From contig OZ246008.1 of assembly GCA_965230525.1 (NCBI GenBank), forward strand, positions 1,178,001 to 1,242,000: 64,000 bases of DNA. Reading direction: 5' to 3'. The DNA comes from GCA-002733465 sp965230525. Its GTDB lineage: Bacteria > Pseudomonadota > Gammaproteobacteria > Enterobacterales > Kangiellaceae. Position 1 is the stretch's first letter. Each line of letters starts with the position of its first letter. Positions 7,917 to 17,396 of the stretch are shown here, one piece after another. Below the pieces are notes generated by a model that saw only the letters and a program-made list of their open reading frames with translations, was not told the DNA's origin and made no database searches. Made by a program: the position numbers and the translations under genes.

Positions 7917-10900
7917 TTGATAAACGTTAATCGCCGATTCATCGACTTCATTTATGCAGCAGCCGAATTCGCGACAGTTGCTGACGCAGCACCAGTGTCA
8001 CCCATCATTTTGGATCATGACATTGTTGGTGCACTTGAAGGGCAAGCGAGCGTATCCGGTGGCGCTGCCAACTACACTATTCCTATTGCTCTGCCACCAG
8101 GCCGCGCGGGAATGCAACCAAGCGTATCACTTAACTATTCATCGCGTAGCGGAAATGGCATCGCAGGCGTTGGCTGGAGCCTAGGTGTTGGCTCATCCAT
8201 TCATCGTTGTGGTCAGATTGCGGCGGTTAATGGCGAGTTAAACTTTGGTGTGACTTATGATGCTGATGAAGATCGTTTATGTCTCGATGGTAAACGGCTT
8301 ATTGTGACATCAGGCAATTATGGTTCTGGCGGAGCTATTTACCGAACTGAGTTAGATACCTTTGTTAAAGTAGTTCAAAGCGGCGGCATTAATTCAGCTA
8401 GTAGCTCATTCACGGTTTATCACAAAAACGGACGGATTGGTTACTATGGCAATAGGTCCGACGCTAGACACAGTGCCGACGGCCGAACTGAAAATCTTTC
8501 TTGGGCAATCGCCCGTGAGGAAGATCAATCGTCGAATAGTATTATCTACAATTACGCCACTTATGGGTTAGGCGAACATCTTCTAGAGTCGATCGAGTAT
8601 ACCGGCATCGGAGCCAACGCAGGTGATCGAATAGTTGAGTTTAACTACCAAGCGGGCGCTCGCTCAGATCGCAGTTTCTCCTATTTGGCAGGTGGTAAAA
8701 CGGAACGCACCAAACTGTTGGAATCAATTTCTACTTCCTACAATGGTTCACCTATTCGAAACTATTACCTCAATTACGCAGCATCTGAGAGTGATACTTC
8801 TGAACGAACTATTCCGGATAGCGTACAAGAATGTGCGGTTGAAAATGGTACTGATGTTTGTTTGCCAGTCACTCAATTTGATACGTATACTCCTGCAATC
8901 GCGTGGGATGTGGAACAATCTAGTGATGGAACAAGCGGGCTTTATGATGAGATAACCAATTTCACAAGTGACGATCTTATTAGAATGAAAGATGTTAACG
9001 GTGACGGAATATCAGAGGTCTTACATTTAATACGCTACGAAATTCCTGTCTCGGGTCAACTATCTACTTATGCATTTAATGTCGATGTTTATCAGTTAGT
9101 GGAAGGTGAATACGTATTGAAAGCTCAAAGTACCGATGCGTCTTTAAGCGCTCAGATATACGCGGGCATTGATGGTGATATTAATGGCGATGGGGTCACC
9201 GATTTTATCAATATGGATGATAGCGACAACAGTTTGATCTATTACCAGTTTGACGAAAATTTTAACTTAGTATTGACCGACACAAACTTTGTACTCTCCA
9301 CCAATTATGACCGTATTGAAATAGGCCAGCAAATTGAAGTCACGGATATTAATGGTGATGGCTATCAGGATATATTATTCAAGCGATTGGGGATTAATGG
9401 CACATTTTATGTCGCCTATTACCTTAACAAAGGCAATGGAAATATTGATTTCGATGACCCAGAAATTCTGTACACTTTTTCAAGTCAAACATCACAGTCA
9501 GCATCGTTGATGGATTTGGATGGCGATGGTTTACAAGATCTCGCTATCGTGGATTCATCATCAGACACTGCCGTTTCAATTGCATTTACTTCAATAAATA
9601 GCTCAGGCAGTCTCGACTATACTGAGCGAGATGCCACTCAATTGAGTTTACCTACCAACAATCGACTCAATCAATTTACCTGGGCAGACATTAATGGTGA
9701 TGGTCTTAAAGATTTTGTTCGAGCCGTTGAAGTAACCACCAACAATTTTGATTGGCGAGTCCGAATGAATCAAGGGGATCGGACTTTTGCCGTTGAAAAA
9801 TCACTTGGAACTGATACCGGTATTCACAAACGAAATATTGCAATTAACACTTTTAAAATTCAAGCAACCTTTGGCGCGATGCACGTTGCTGATCTAGATG
9901 GTGACGGGGCAGATGAGCTACTGGTGCCTACTACGAGTGATGATTCCCTGTGTATCAACGCTAGTGGTTTTCTACTCAATACACCTTCACGAACAGTCCG
10001 TTTCGAAACCTGTGATGATGATATTCACAACTTCGAACAAGACGATTTAGAAAGTGCAACTGGCGATACCTTTGAAGTGGATTGGAGTCAATATGACTTT
10101 AGACGATTCCATTGGAGTGTGTTGGATTTTGAAGCAACGGCTACTGACGAATATAACAATTCAAGAGTGATTGAAAATGTCGCCTACGCACCGTTAACAG
10201 ATTTGGGTTTTATTGACGGAAGCAGCATTAGATCTCTCAGCTTTTTTGATTATGACAGCGACGGTAGTCTTGATTTCTTTTTTCGAACCAAGAACAACTT
10301 TATAGCAAGGCATAACATTCAGTTAGAGGGAGACTTCTTAGATGTCGAGGGGCGTGGAGCAGACTTTTTACCTAATGCTTTTTTTAATGTTTCGTTCGAT
10401 ACTACCAGCCCAGGTGATAACTTCTATTCACAAAGGAACTTAGCCAATGATTTGGCCAAAAATGCTGACACCATAGAACGAGCAGAAGATGGGTTAGGCC
10501 GTGTTGCACGTTGGGAATATGCACCAATTTCTAGGCCAGATTTTGTGAATGGCGCGCCGCTTTACACTGTGCCACTAGACAGAGAAGACTGGTACACCAA
10601 CGAAGACCCAGCCCGTGAACATTTCTATTTCACATCGAGCATGCCAGTGGTCACCAATTTCTATGAGTCCGATGGCATTGGCGGTGAAAACGAAACCACT
10701 TATCGATATAAAGAGGCGATCTACAATCGCAAAGGAAGAGGGTTCCAAGGGTTTAGAACGATTATTGTTGATAATGAGAGTGATATTCGTGCTGTTACTG
10801 ACTTCCATCAGATTTTCCCCAAAGCGGGACAAATTGAACTGGCGACTACATGTCTAACTTCAAGTGATGAGTTTTGTTCTAGCAGTCAAATCAGTAGCAC

Positions 10901-13900
10901 TAACATTACTTATTTTGATGTTAATACATTCAACTCAGATATTTACTGGGTAGTCCCCGCAGAGAGTGTCGCAACCACTTATGATGTGGTGAGTACCAAC
11001 CCGTTATCCGTCAAAACCACTACGATCAATGAAGCAGATGTCGATAGCCTTTATGGGAACGTTTTAACCTCTACCCAAACGATTAATACGGGCAGTACTT
11101 TCAGCCAGTTGTTAGTTACCACAGTCAATACCTATGACACGGCAGATGAATCCGAATGGTGGATTGACAAACTTAATACAACTACTGTTACTAGCCAAAC
11201 GACTACAGGTTCCGCGCTGCATGATGCGACTTTAGATCCGACCAAAGAAGTTGAAACGAGTTATACCTGGACAACTAATCGTTTACCAGAAACGGTCACG
11301 GTAACACCTAAGCAAGGTGGTGGTAAATCAACGGTGGTGGAAACTGAATACACCACTTATGGTTTACCGGATGTTATTTCTACCTATGAAGTAAATGACA
11401 GTGCCAACGCTCGTACCGTCACCACGGTTTACACTAAAGATGGATATGGTGACGGTGGGTCAGGCAGTGAAGAAGGTTATTTCGTTTATAAAGTGACTAA
11501 TGATTTAGGACACGAAGTGATCACCACCACTTTCCCTGAGCATGGTCAAGTTGAGTCGGTAACTGATGCAAATGGTTTAACCACAGAAACGCTCTATGAC
11601 CTATTTGGTCGAATTGAACAAGTCACTCCGCCTGTTGGAACAGGGCAACCCGCCTATAGCCGATTCGCATTATGTGATGGCGGTTGTGATACCGAAGTGA
11701 TGAATATTGAGTCAACTTTGCTCTCTAACTTGGGCATTGCAGATATTACTGATTTGATCAGTTATAAGGTAACGACCACTACCGCGGGTGCACCTGAAAC
11801 GACGCTCTATAAAGATAAGTTCAATCGAGTGCTGGTTGCGACTACCGAAGGATTTGACGGTAAACTCATTCTTGTAAGGACGGAGTACGACAAACTAGGC
11901 CGTAAAGTATTTGAATCAATCCCTTATCTCTACGACGACAAAGATCTGTATGAAGATACGGGAATGCACTGGAATTCATTTGACGCACAAGGCAGGTTGC
12001 TTGAGAAGCGAATGGATGAACCTGCAGGCCAATGGTTTACCACGACCTATGGTTATAGTGATCATGAAACCACTATCGATGCGGTTGGGACAACGAAAAC
12101 GTTGCCAAGAATGAGTCGCACTTATAACGGTATTGGTCAGTTAATGAAAACCACTGATTCCATTGGTGGTGTCACTGAATATGCTTACGACTCTCAAGGT
12201 AACCCGATAGTGCTTCAGGATGCCAATGGCAACCCTATTACGGCAGAATATAATGCGCTTGGACAAAAGCTTTACGTTGATGATCCCAATATGGGCGAGA
12301 AGTCTTTTGAGTATACGGCTTTTGGTGAAATCGAATCAGAGACCGATGCACTGTCGGTTGTTACGCAATATGAATACGACGCAACTGGGCGACTCGAATC
12401 TAGGACTGCGGGAGGTATACCGGAAGCAACCTTTACCTTCGATTCTGCTTCAAAGGGTGGCACGGGCGAATTTTGTGCCGGAGCTATTCAATCGGAGGTT
12501 CGCGAAGATTCCGGCGCTGATGCTTTCAATAAAGCTTATGCCTATGATGACTATTGTCGACCCAGCAGTGTGACTACCAATATCGGAGTAGATTCTTATA
12601 CTCAAACCACTCAGTACGATAGTTTTTATGGTCGTGTTAAAGGGGGCCAAACGGTATCCGGTATTACGCTTGAAACGCAATACAATGACTATGGGTATGT
12701 GACTAAATCATTGAATGCGTCCTCTCAATATGTGTATCAAGAAGTCACCGAAATGGATGCTCGCTTAAATCTAATCGCGGCGGCAAAGGCTAATGGGATC
12801 ATTAATGAAACTCGAGAATACGCCCCAGAGACTGGGCAAATGCTACTCGTGCTTGCCGAAACCGATGCGTCCAGCTCTCAACGTCATCGAATTGCTTATG
12901 AGTATGATGATTTTGGAAATCTCGAACGACAACTTGTGGAAAATATCCGCAGCGGCAGCGTGATTGAATCAGAAGAAACTTACCTTTATGACGATGTTCA
13001 TCGGTTAACTTTATCGTCACAGCTAATTGATGGTGTTAGTTCTTCAGTGAGTTACGCTTACGATGCCGTTGGTAATATCACCAGCAAAGGGGATTTTGGC
13101 AGTGGGTTTGCATATGGAGACATTAGCAGAACTACTGATAATGCCGGTCCTAATGCTGTAATTAGCGTCAACAAAAACACCGGTGGAACGGCAACTTACC
13201 AATATGACCTCAACGGCAATATGACCAGTGGTGATGGTAAAACACTTACATACAACGCATTTAATAAACCGCTAACAATTACAAAAGGCAGTATCACCAG
13301 CACCTTTAGCTACGGCGCTGACCAAATGCGTTATAAGCAAGTCAAAACAGGTCTTCCTAGTGGCACTGAAACCACCATTTATATCGACAAATCGTATGAA
13401 GAAATCATCCAAGATGGTGTGACAAAAAAGCGTAGTTATCTAGGGGATGCGATTGTTACCGAAACGATAGGTGGTCCTGATGCAGGCTTTAAAATTGGCT
13501 TTGTGCATCGAGACCGATTGGGCTCTGTCGTGACCATTACTGATGAAAATGGCGATGTGGTGGATAACAAGAGTTTTGATCCGTTTGGAAAGCCGAGAAA
13601 GGGCACATTTGAAACAGTGAGTCCTGCCACGCTAACGGCGGTTAGAGACCTTGAAATTGCCACTGGAGAAGCCTATGAGGAGCACTCGAGACGCGGATTT
13701 ACTGACCATGAGCATTTGGATGATGCTGAGTTGATCCATATGAATGGACGGGTTTATGATTATAACCTTGGGCGATTCCTCTCTGTTGACCCGTTTATCC
13801 AGGAGCCAGGTAATTCACAGAGTATGAATCCTTATTCGTATATAATGAATAATCCGTTGGCTGGGACGGACCCTAGTGGATATGAAGCATCTACTGGAGG

Positions 13901-14816
13901 TGGCCGCGGATTTGGTTGGAGAACGATATGGAATAGAAAAGATCACATAAAATATAGAATTGAGCTCGCATATGAGAATGGGACTAAAACCATTACTGCC
14001 ACACAGAGGCAAATAATAAGTAAAAGTATCCCCGAGTTGGAAAATGCGACTAAGGAAGGTCTTCAATCGATAAGCATTGGAGCCTATGTTGCACCAGTAA
14101 TTCCCAAAACAGGTGCTACAGAAACAACCATGAAGGTGGTTGAAGAAAGCAGCAGCACGAGTACTCCACAGAGTGGAAGTGATTCAGAGTATGTTCCTGC
14201 CATGATTACTGGACAAAGTTTAAACAGTATTACCATCACAGGCATTATTCCTAATGCTGCTTCAAAAACTATGAGCTTTCCTGTGCTATCAAGAGCAGCA
14301 CTGGGGAGAGTCGCTGGGGGGCTAGCCTTTGGACTTCTGTTGTTCGAACAGCGAGATATGTATCGAAGAAATCTTCATTTATTGTGGGCACTACATGGTA
14401 CATTTGCTCAAAGGCTCAACCCTAAAAGTAATATGCGAGAGCCAACTTTGCCGGCTGATACGGGGAATCCTTGTGGTTCTGACTCAGACTTTTGTACTGA
14501 AGGTGGTGATGAAACGGAAGATGATTATGAGAACCCCGGACATCATGACCCTTCAGGCACCGGACCAAATCCGTACAATAGTACCAAGAGTGTTCTTCCC
14601 CAAAATCACAGGGCGCTTTGGAAGGCAAGCAAGAGAGCCGGTGATGGCAATCGGTGGACTAAAGTTGGTAAAGGACGAAAAGCTGAGTATCATCGGTTCC
14701 AGAATGATGGAAATGGAAACTGGCACTGGAACGGTTCTACAAATGGTGTAACTCGTTCTGGTCAACCTCGTGCAATAAAAATGAATAATGTTCCTAAAGA
14801 GGTACAACGATGGTAA
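7917..14816 (+). CDS. SpvB/FG-GAP/RHS-repeat polymorphic toxin, possibly 5'-truncated
   Basis: An uninterrupted 2,299-residue frame. An SpvB-like N-terminal domain (about 45-330; Y-T-I-P-I-A-L-P-P-G-R-A-G-M-Q-P) is followed by FG-GAP/VCBS calcium-loop repeats (D-x-N-G-D-G near 360, 477, 534, 592, 660), YD repeats (about 1150-1850) and an RHS core (DRLGSVVTITDENG near 1866, GRFLSVDP near 1951, ending N-P-L-A-G-T-D-P-S-G-Y). The last ~310 residues differ and end in a conserved-looking basic tail (YHRFQNDGNGNWHWNGST), probably the toxin. In this family the RHS part forms a shell around the C-terminal effector. The only usable start is TTG at 7917, with no ribosome site and no signal peptide, so the 5' end may be missing. 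Confidence 0.88.
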   Translation: MINVNRRFIDFIYAAAEFATVADAAPVSPIILDHDIVGALEGQASVSGGAANYTIPIALPPGRAGMQPSVSLNYSSRSGNGIAGVGWSLGVGSSIHRCGQIAAVNGELNFGVTYDADEDRLCLDGKRLIVTSGNYGSGGAIYRTELDTFVKVVQSGGINSASSSFTVYHKNGRIGYYGNRSDARHSADGRTENLSWAIAREEDQSSNSIIYNYATYGLGEHLLESIEYTGIGANAGDRIVEFNYQAGARSDRSFSYLAGGKTERTKLLESISTSYNGSPIRNYYLNYAASESDTSERTIPDSVQECAVENGTDVCLPVTQFDTYTPAIAWDVEQSSDGTSGLYDEITNFTSDDLIRMKDVNGDGISEVLHLIRYEIPVSGQLSTYAFNVDVYQLVEGEYVLKAQSTDASLSAQIYAGIDGDINGDGVTDFINMDDSDNSLIYYQFDENFNLVLTDTNFVLSTNYDRIEIGQQIEVTDINGDGYQDILFKRLGINGTFYVAYYLNKGNGNIDFDDPEILYTFSSQTSQSASLMDLDGDGLQDLAIVDSSSDTAVSIAFTSINSSGSLDYTERDATQLSLPTNNRLNQFTWADINGDGLKDFVRAVEVTTNNFDWRVRMNQGDRTFAVEKSLGTDTGIHKRNIAINTFKIQATFGAMHVADLDGDGADELLVPTTSDDSLCINASGFLLNTPSRTVRFETCDDDIHNFEQDDLESATGDTFEVDWSQYDFRRFHWSVLDFEATATDEYNNSRVIENVAYAPLTDLGFIDGSSIRSLSFFDYDSDGSLDFFFRTKNNFIARHNIQLEGDFLDVEGRGADFLPNAFFNVSFDTTSPGDNFYSQRNLANDLAKNADTIERAEDGLGRVARWEYAPISRPDFVNGAPLYTVPLDREDWYTNEDPAREHFYFTSSMPVVTNFYESDGIGGENETTYRYKEAIYNRKGRGFQGFRTIIVDNESDIRAVTDFHQIFPKAGQIELATTCLTSSDEFCSSSQISSTNITYFDVNTFNSDIYWVVPAESVATTYDVVSTNPLSVKTTTINEADVDSLYGNVLTSTQTINTGSTFSQLLVTTVNTYDTADESEWWIDKLNTTTVTSQTTTGSALHDATLDPTKEVETSYTWTTNRLPETVTVTPKQGGGKSTVVETEYTTYGLPDVISTYEVNDSANARTVTTVYTKDGYGDGGSGSEEGYFVYKVTNDLGHEVITTTFPEHGQVESVTDANGLTTETLYDLFGRIEQVTPPVGTGQPAYSRFALCDGGCDTEVMNIESTLLSNLGIADITDLISYKVTTTTAGAPETTLYKDKFNRVLVATTEGFDGKLILVRTEYDKLGRKVFESIPYLYDDKDLYEDTGMHWNSFDAQGRLLEKRMDEPAGQWFTTTYGYSDHETTIDAVGTTKTLPRMSRTYNGIGQLMKTTDSIGGVTEYAYDSQGNPIVLQDANGNPITAEYNALGQKLYVDDPNMGEKSFEYTAFGEIESETDALSVVTQYEYDATGRLESRTAGGIPEATFTFDSASKGGTGEFCAGAIQSEVREDSGADAFNKAYAYDDYCRPSSVTTNIGVDSYTQTTQYDSFYGRVKGGQTVSGITLETQYNDYGYVTKSLNASSQYVYQEVTEMDARLNLIAAAKANGIINETREYAPETGQMLLVLAETDASSSQRHRIAYEYDDFGNLERQLVENIRSGSVIESEETYLYDDVHRLTLSSQLIDGVSSSVSYAYDAVGNITSKGDFGSGFAYGDISRTTDNAGPNAVISVNKNTGGTATYQYDLNGNMTSGDGKTLTYNAFNKPLTITKGSITSTFSYGADQMRYKQVKTGLPSGTETTIYIDKSYEEIIQDGVTKKRSYLGDAIVTETIGGPDAGFKIGFVHRDRLGSVVTITDENGDVVDNKSFDPFGKPRKGTFETVSPATLTAVRDLEIATGEAYEEHSRRGFTDHEHLDDAELIHMNGRVYDYNLGRFLSVDPFIQEPGNSQSMNPYSYIMNNPLAGTDPSGYEASTGGGRGFGWRTIWNRKDHIKYRIELAYENGTKTITATQRQIISKSIPELENATKEGLQSISIGAYVAPVIPKTGATETTMKVVEESSSTSTPQSGSDSEYVPAMITGQSLNSITITGIIPNAASKTMSFPVLSRAALGRVAGGLAFGLLLFEQRDMYRRNLHLLWALHGTFAQRLNPKSNMREPTLPADTGNPCGSDSDFCTEGGDETEDDYENPGHHDPSGTGPNPYNSTKSVLPQNHRALWKASKRAGDGNRWTKVGKGRKAEYHRFQNDGNGNWHWNGSTNGVTRSGQPRAIKMNNVPKEVQRW

Positions 14817-14822
14817 TAATAC

Positions 14823-15284
14823 ATGATTAAAGGCAGAAAAAAAGTATTCGCAGTAGAGTGGTGCGAAAGGTCAGTCATGAATGGAATTGCAAGACTTAGA
14901 CTTTGGATTGGGAACAATTATCTTGGCACTCTCGAAGAGCCACAAATGTATGGTGTAGTTTTTGGACAACTGAGGAGAGCGATAAACAATCGAGCAGAAT
15001 TAAAGCTAGGATATATCGCAAGCAAAAAGGAAGACATTTTTCAGGTGCTGTTATCGGAAGAAAGCGGAAAATATCTGCTCTCTTTTGGAGAAGCATTTGA
15101 CGATTTTTGTATTTTTGGATTCGTTCATGAATCCAAAATGTACTTTGTTTGGCAGTTAGAAACAGAACCTTTTTTTTCTTATCCAAATTATAAACGAGAA
15201 GTAATTATGTGTTCTGTACCTATTTTGGAAATTGAATCAGTAATTTTGAAGTGCGAATCTAATCTTTGTAATTCAGCAAAATAG
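14823..15284 (+). CDS. Candidate immunity protein for the RHS toxin
   Basis: A 153-residue soluble protein is encoded 6 bp after the RHS gene, on the same strand, the canonical place for the cognate immunity gene. It starts MIKGRKKVFAVEWCERS and continues with alternating strands (L-R-L-W-I-G-N-N-Y-L-G, Y-F-V-W-Q-L-E). This pattern recalls Imm42-like immunity proteins, but I cannot confirm that assignment. It has no signal peptide or membrane segment, fitting a cytoplasmic inhibitor. The gene after it is transposon debris, so only this frame is a credible partner. Confidence 0.65.
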   Translation: MIKGRKKVFAVEWCERSVMNGIARLRLWIGNNYLGTLEEPQMYGVVFGQLRRAINNRAELKLGYIASKKEDIFQVLLSEESGKYLLSFGEAFDDFCIFGFVHESKMYFVWQLETEPFFSYPNYKREVIMCSVPILEIESVILKCESNLCNSAK

Positions 15285-15302
15285 TGAAAAGAAAAAATAG
15301 GG

Positions 15303-15315
15303 GTCAGAGTCTGAC
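15303..15315. repeat. REP-like palindrome at the edge of mobile-element debris
   Basis: GTCAGAGTCTGAC is a perfect 13-nt palindrome (odd centre) inside TAGGGGTCAGAGTCTGACGG. Such GGGGTCAGAGTCTGAC words commonly accompany REP-associated transposases, one of which lies 700 bp away. Confidence 0.55.
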
Positions 15316-15330
15316 GGATCCCCACAAAAT

Positions 15331-15735
15331 TTAACAAGTACAACATTCAAAGCCATTGGTATAGATTTTTAATTCATCAATGGCTGTTTTTAAATGCTGC
15401 AATTTAGCCCTAAACCGCTTACTTAAAATACTTCGAATTCCCAATGTTTGAAACGACAATACGCGACGGTTTTTTATTTTGTTAGCTTGATATTGCCCAT
15501 GTTCATTTTTTATGTAAACAATTAAACCGATAATGGTAAGCATGACATTTGCAAAACTCGCTAAAAATACCAGAACTTTCATTCGCTCCAGTTGAGTTGT
15601 CTTGTTTTGATTGAAGCCTAGGCCATATTGCCGACTTTTCATATTTCTAAACTCTTCTTCAATTTGCATTCGAGTTTGATAAATTTTTACAACCGTTTTT
15701 GCTAGGCTTCGACGCGAGGGTAAAGAAGCGAAATA
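15331..15735 (-). pseudogene. IS4-family transposase, C-terminal remnant
   Basis: The minus-strand frame encodes Y-Q-T-R-M-Q-I-E-E-E-F-R-N-M-K-S and then Y-G-L-G-F-N-Q-N-K-T, the C-terminal part of an IS4/IS10-type DDE transposase including the Y-x2-R-x3-E-x6-K signature. The N-terminal two thirds, with the first two catalytic Asp residues, are missing. The frame breaks at about 15735 where the RAYT repeat begins, so the ATG-initiated form at 15798 reads through foreign sequence. Confidence 0.8.
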
Positions 15736-15785
15736 GGGGGTCATGTATATTGTAATAGATATATCGGCATGACATACTATCCAGC

Positions 15786-15926
15786 ATGCCAAGACCACTA
15801 AGACTAGAGTTCGAAGGCGCTTTTCACCATGTCATGAATCGGGGGCGCAATCGCCAGACGATTTTCCATGATGCCGATTATTTTGAAGCCTTTCTAACCA
15901 CCCTTAAAGAAGCCAGTGAGCGCTAT
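15786..15926 (+). pseudogene. Duplicated 5' fragment of the RAYT transposase gene
   Basis: This encodes the first ~47 residues of the transposase at 16004 with only a few substitutions (for example L-E-F-E-G for L-E-Y-E-G). At about 15926 it breaks into the CGAAATAGG repeat. It lacks the HUH motif and catalytic tyrosine, so it is inactive. Confidence 0.85.
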
Positions 15927-16003
15927 CGAAATAGGGGGTCATGTATCGAAATAGGAGGTCATGTATATTGTAATAGATATATCGGCATGACATACTATCC
16001 AGC

Positions 16004-16981
16004 ATGTCAAGACCACTAAGACTAGAGTACGAAGGTGCTTTTCACCATGTCATGAATCGGGGGCGCAATCGCCAGACGATTTTCCATGATGCCGATTATT
16101 TTGAAGCCTTTCTAACCACCCTTAAAGAAGCCAGTGAGCGCTATGACGCGATTATTCATGCCTACTGTTTAATGACAAACCACTACCATTTGTTGATTGA
16201 AACGCCGAAAGCCAACCTCAGTCAAATCATGCAACATATCAACGGGAAATACACCCAGTGGCATAACCGAAAGAAAGGCAAAGATGGTACCCTGTTTCGC
16301 GGACGCTATAAGTCCGTTTTGGTTGACCAAGATAGTTATTTATTGCAGCTGTCGCGATACATCCATCGAAACCCACTTGAGGTCAAGAATAAAATGGTTG
16401 AGCAGCTTAAAGACTACCCTTGGTCTAGCTATCCTGCCTATATTAATCAAGTCAAATCACCTTCATGGCTATCTCGAGAGAAAACCTATCAGATGCAGGG
16501 GGCTCAACACCGATATAAAGGCTACCAGCGACTTGTGGAGCAGGGTATTGATGAAGATATCAAGCGCTTTTATTCTAAAGGTAATATCTTAGGTGTCCTA
16601 GGCAGTAAGGAATTTAGGCAAGCCTGTAAAGAAGAAAATGAGACAGTCGATCTATTAACGTTAAGAGCTGCACTACAAGACAGACCTTCCATAAAAGAGG
16701 TTCTAGAGCGGGTTGCAGAAATAACCAAAGAAACACCTCAAGAGTTAAGAATAGCGGGCAAGAAGGCGCGAGCAAAATCGGCCAATCGAGCTTTTGCAAT
16801 GTATGCGTGCAAGCATTATTCTGGCGCGACCTATAAAGAAATCGCAGAGTATTTCAATTTGAGTCATGTCGGGAGCGTTTGTTATCCATTAACAAAGATA
16901 GGGAAAGAAGTTAAAGATGGTTTATGGAAAAAGAGCATCGCTAAGTTAGAGAAAGCATTTTATATAGTAAAATATACGTGA
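16004..16981 (+). CDS. REP-associated tyrosine transposase (Y1/HUH) with DnaA-C-like domain
   Basis: The 325-residue protein starts with an IS200-like Y1 transposase domain: G-A-F-H-H-V-M-N-R-G-R-N near the N-terminus, the HUH metal site in MTNHYHLLIE (about residues 57-66), and the candidate catalytic tyrosine in S-R-Y-I-H-R-N-P (about 123). RAYTs are single-strand nucleases thought to act on REP palindromes. Residues ~225-320 (A-N-R-A-F-A-M-Y-A-C-K-H-Y, then Y-K-E-I-A-E-Y-F-N-L-S) resemble the C-terminal DNA-binding domain of DnaA. The TGA stop lies inside the right inverted repeat. The gene looks intact. Confidence 0.9.
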   Translation: MSRPLRLEYEGAFHHVMNRGRNRQTIFHDADYFEAFLTTLKEASERYDAIIHAYCLMTNHYHLLIETPKANLSQIMQHINGKYTQWHNRKKGKDGTLFRGRYKSVLVDQDSYLLQLSRYIHRNPLEVKNKMVEQLKDYPWSSYPAYINQVKSPSWLSREKTYQMQGAQHRYKGYQRLVEQGIDEDIKRFYSKGNILGVLGSKEFRQACKEENETVDLLTLRAALQDRPSIKEVLERVAEITKETPQELRIAGKKARAKSANRAFAMYACKHYSGATYKEIAEYFNLSHVGSVCYPLTKIGKEVKDGLWKKSIAKLEKAFYIVKYT

Positions 16982-16997
16982 CCCCTTTTCCCTTTCG

Positions 16998-17396
16998 AGG
17001 TCGTTGATAGCATAATTGCTAACAAAAATTACTATTATCTCTGAACATAGCCTGCGATCAATCCCATTATACCTTGAGATAAATATTCTGGCTTTTAGTT
17101 GGTAACCCTAATTCGTTGCGCACTGCAGATTGCAACCCGGCAAATAACACTGAAGTGGATACGACTCTTTTTGTTCAGGTCGCTCAAAAAAAAAAAGAGA
17201 GTGCTTCTTGAATATGTAGCAAGTAACGACGTAGAATTTAGCGACACTAAGAAAGTCAGAATAAACGTTAACTAACCGGTAATAGAAAGAGAGCCTAGAC
17301 TGTACGGCTCTCTTTTTACCTTTTCTTTTGTGAGCTATATGTTTTTGGTATTAAAGTCAACTAAGCAGCCTTGAGGTTATATTTGCGCTGCTCTAT
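16998..17396. other. Gene-free stretch after the RAYT element
   Basis: About 400 bp hold an A11 run near 17190 and one good intrinsic terminator (17286-17317), but no credible gene. A short minus-strand stretch (about 17085-17190) translates to plausible protein sequence for ~30 codons without a start and may be gene debris. Confidence 0.5.
17286..17317 (+). terminator. Intrinsic terminator
   Basis: A 10-bp stem (AAAGAGAGCC at 17286-17295, GGCTCTCTTT at 17306-17315) is followed by a T run. No intact plus-strand gene lies directly before it, so it may be left from a lost gene, or it may stop read-through into the convergent lipoprotein gene. Confidence 0.75.

Larger units (their letters stand above)
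15729..16997 (+). mobile_element. REP-associated tyrosine transposase element with imperfect terminal inverted repeats
   Basis: The left end carries GGGGTCATGTATATT (15737-15751) and the right end its near-complement AATATACGTGACCCC (16971-16985). The similarity extends outward to CGAAA...TTTCG, giving ends of about 35 bp. Between them lie a partial 5' copy and a full copy of the transposase gene. A ~200-bp block (15729-15926) recurs 218 bp downstream (from 15947), and an extra 20-bp repeat fragment (15927-15946) sits between the copies. A partial tandem duplication explains this better than insertion, because no 3' part of the first gene copy follows the second. Confidence 0.75.

Noticed and set aside
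17085..17190. Minus-strand stretch translating to about 30 protein-like residues
   Set aside because: Bounded by stops with no start codon or ribosome site; at most gene debris beside the mobile element.
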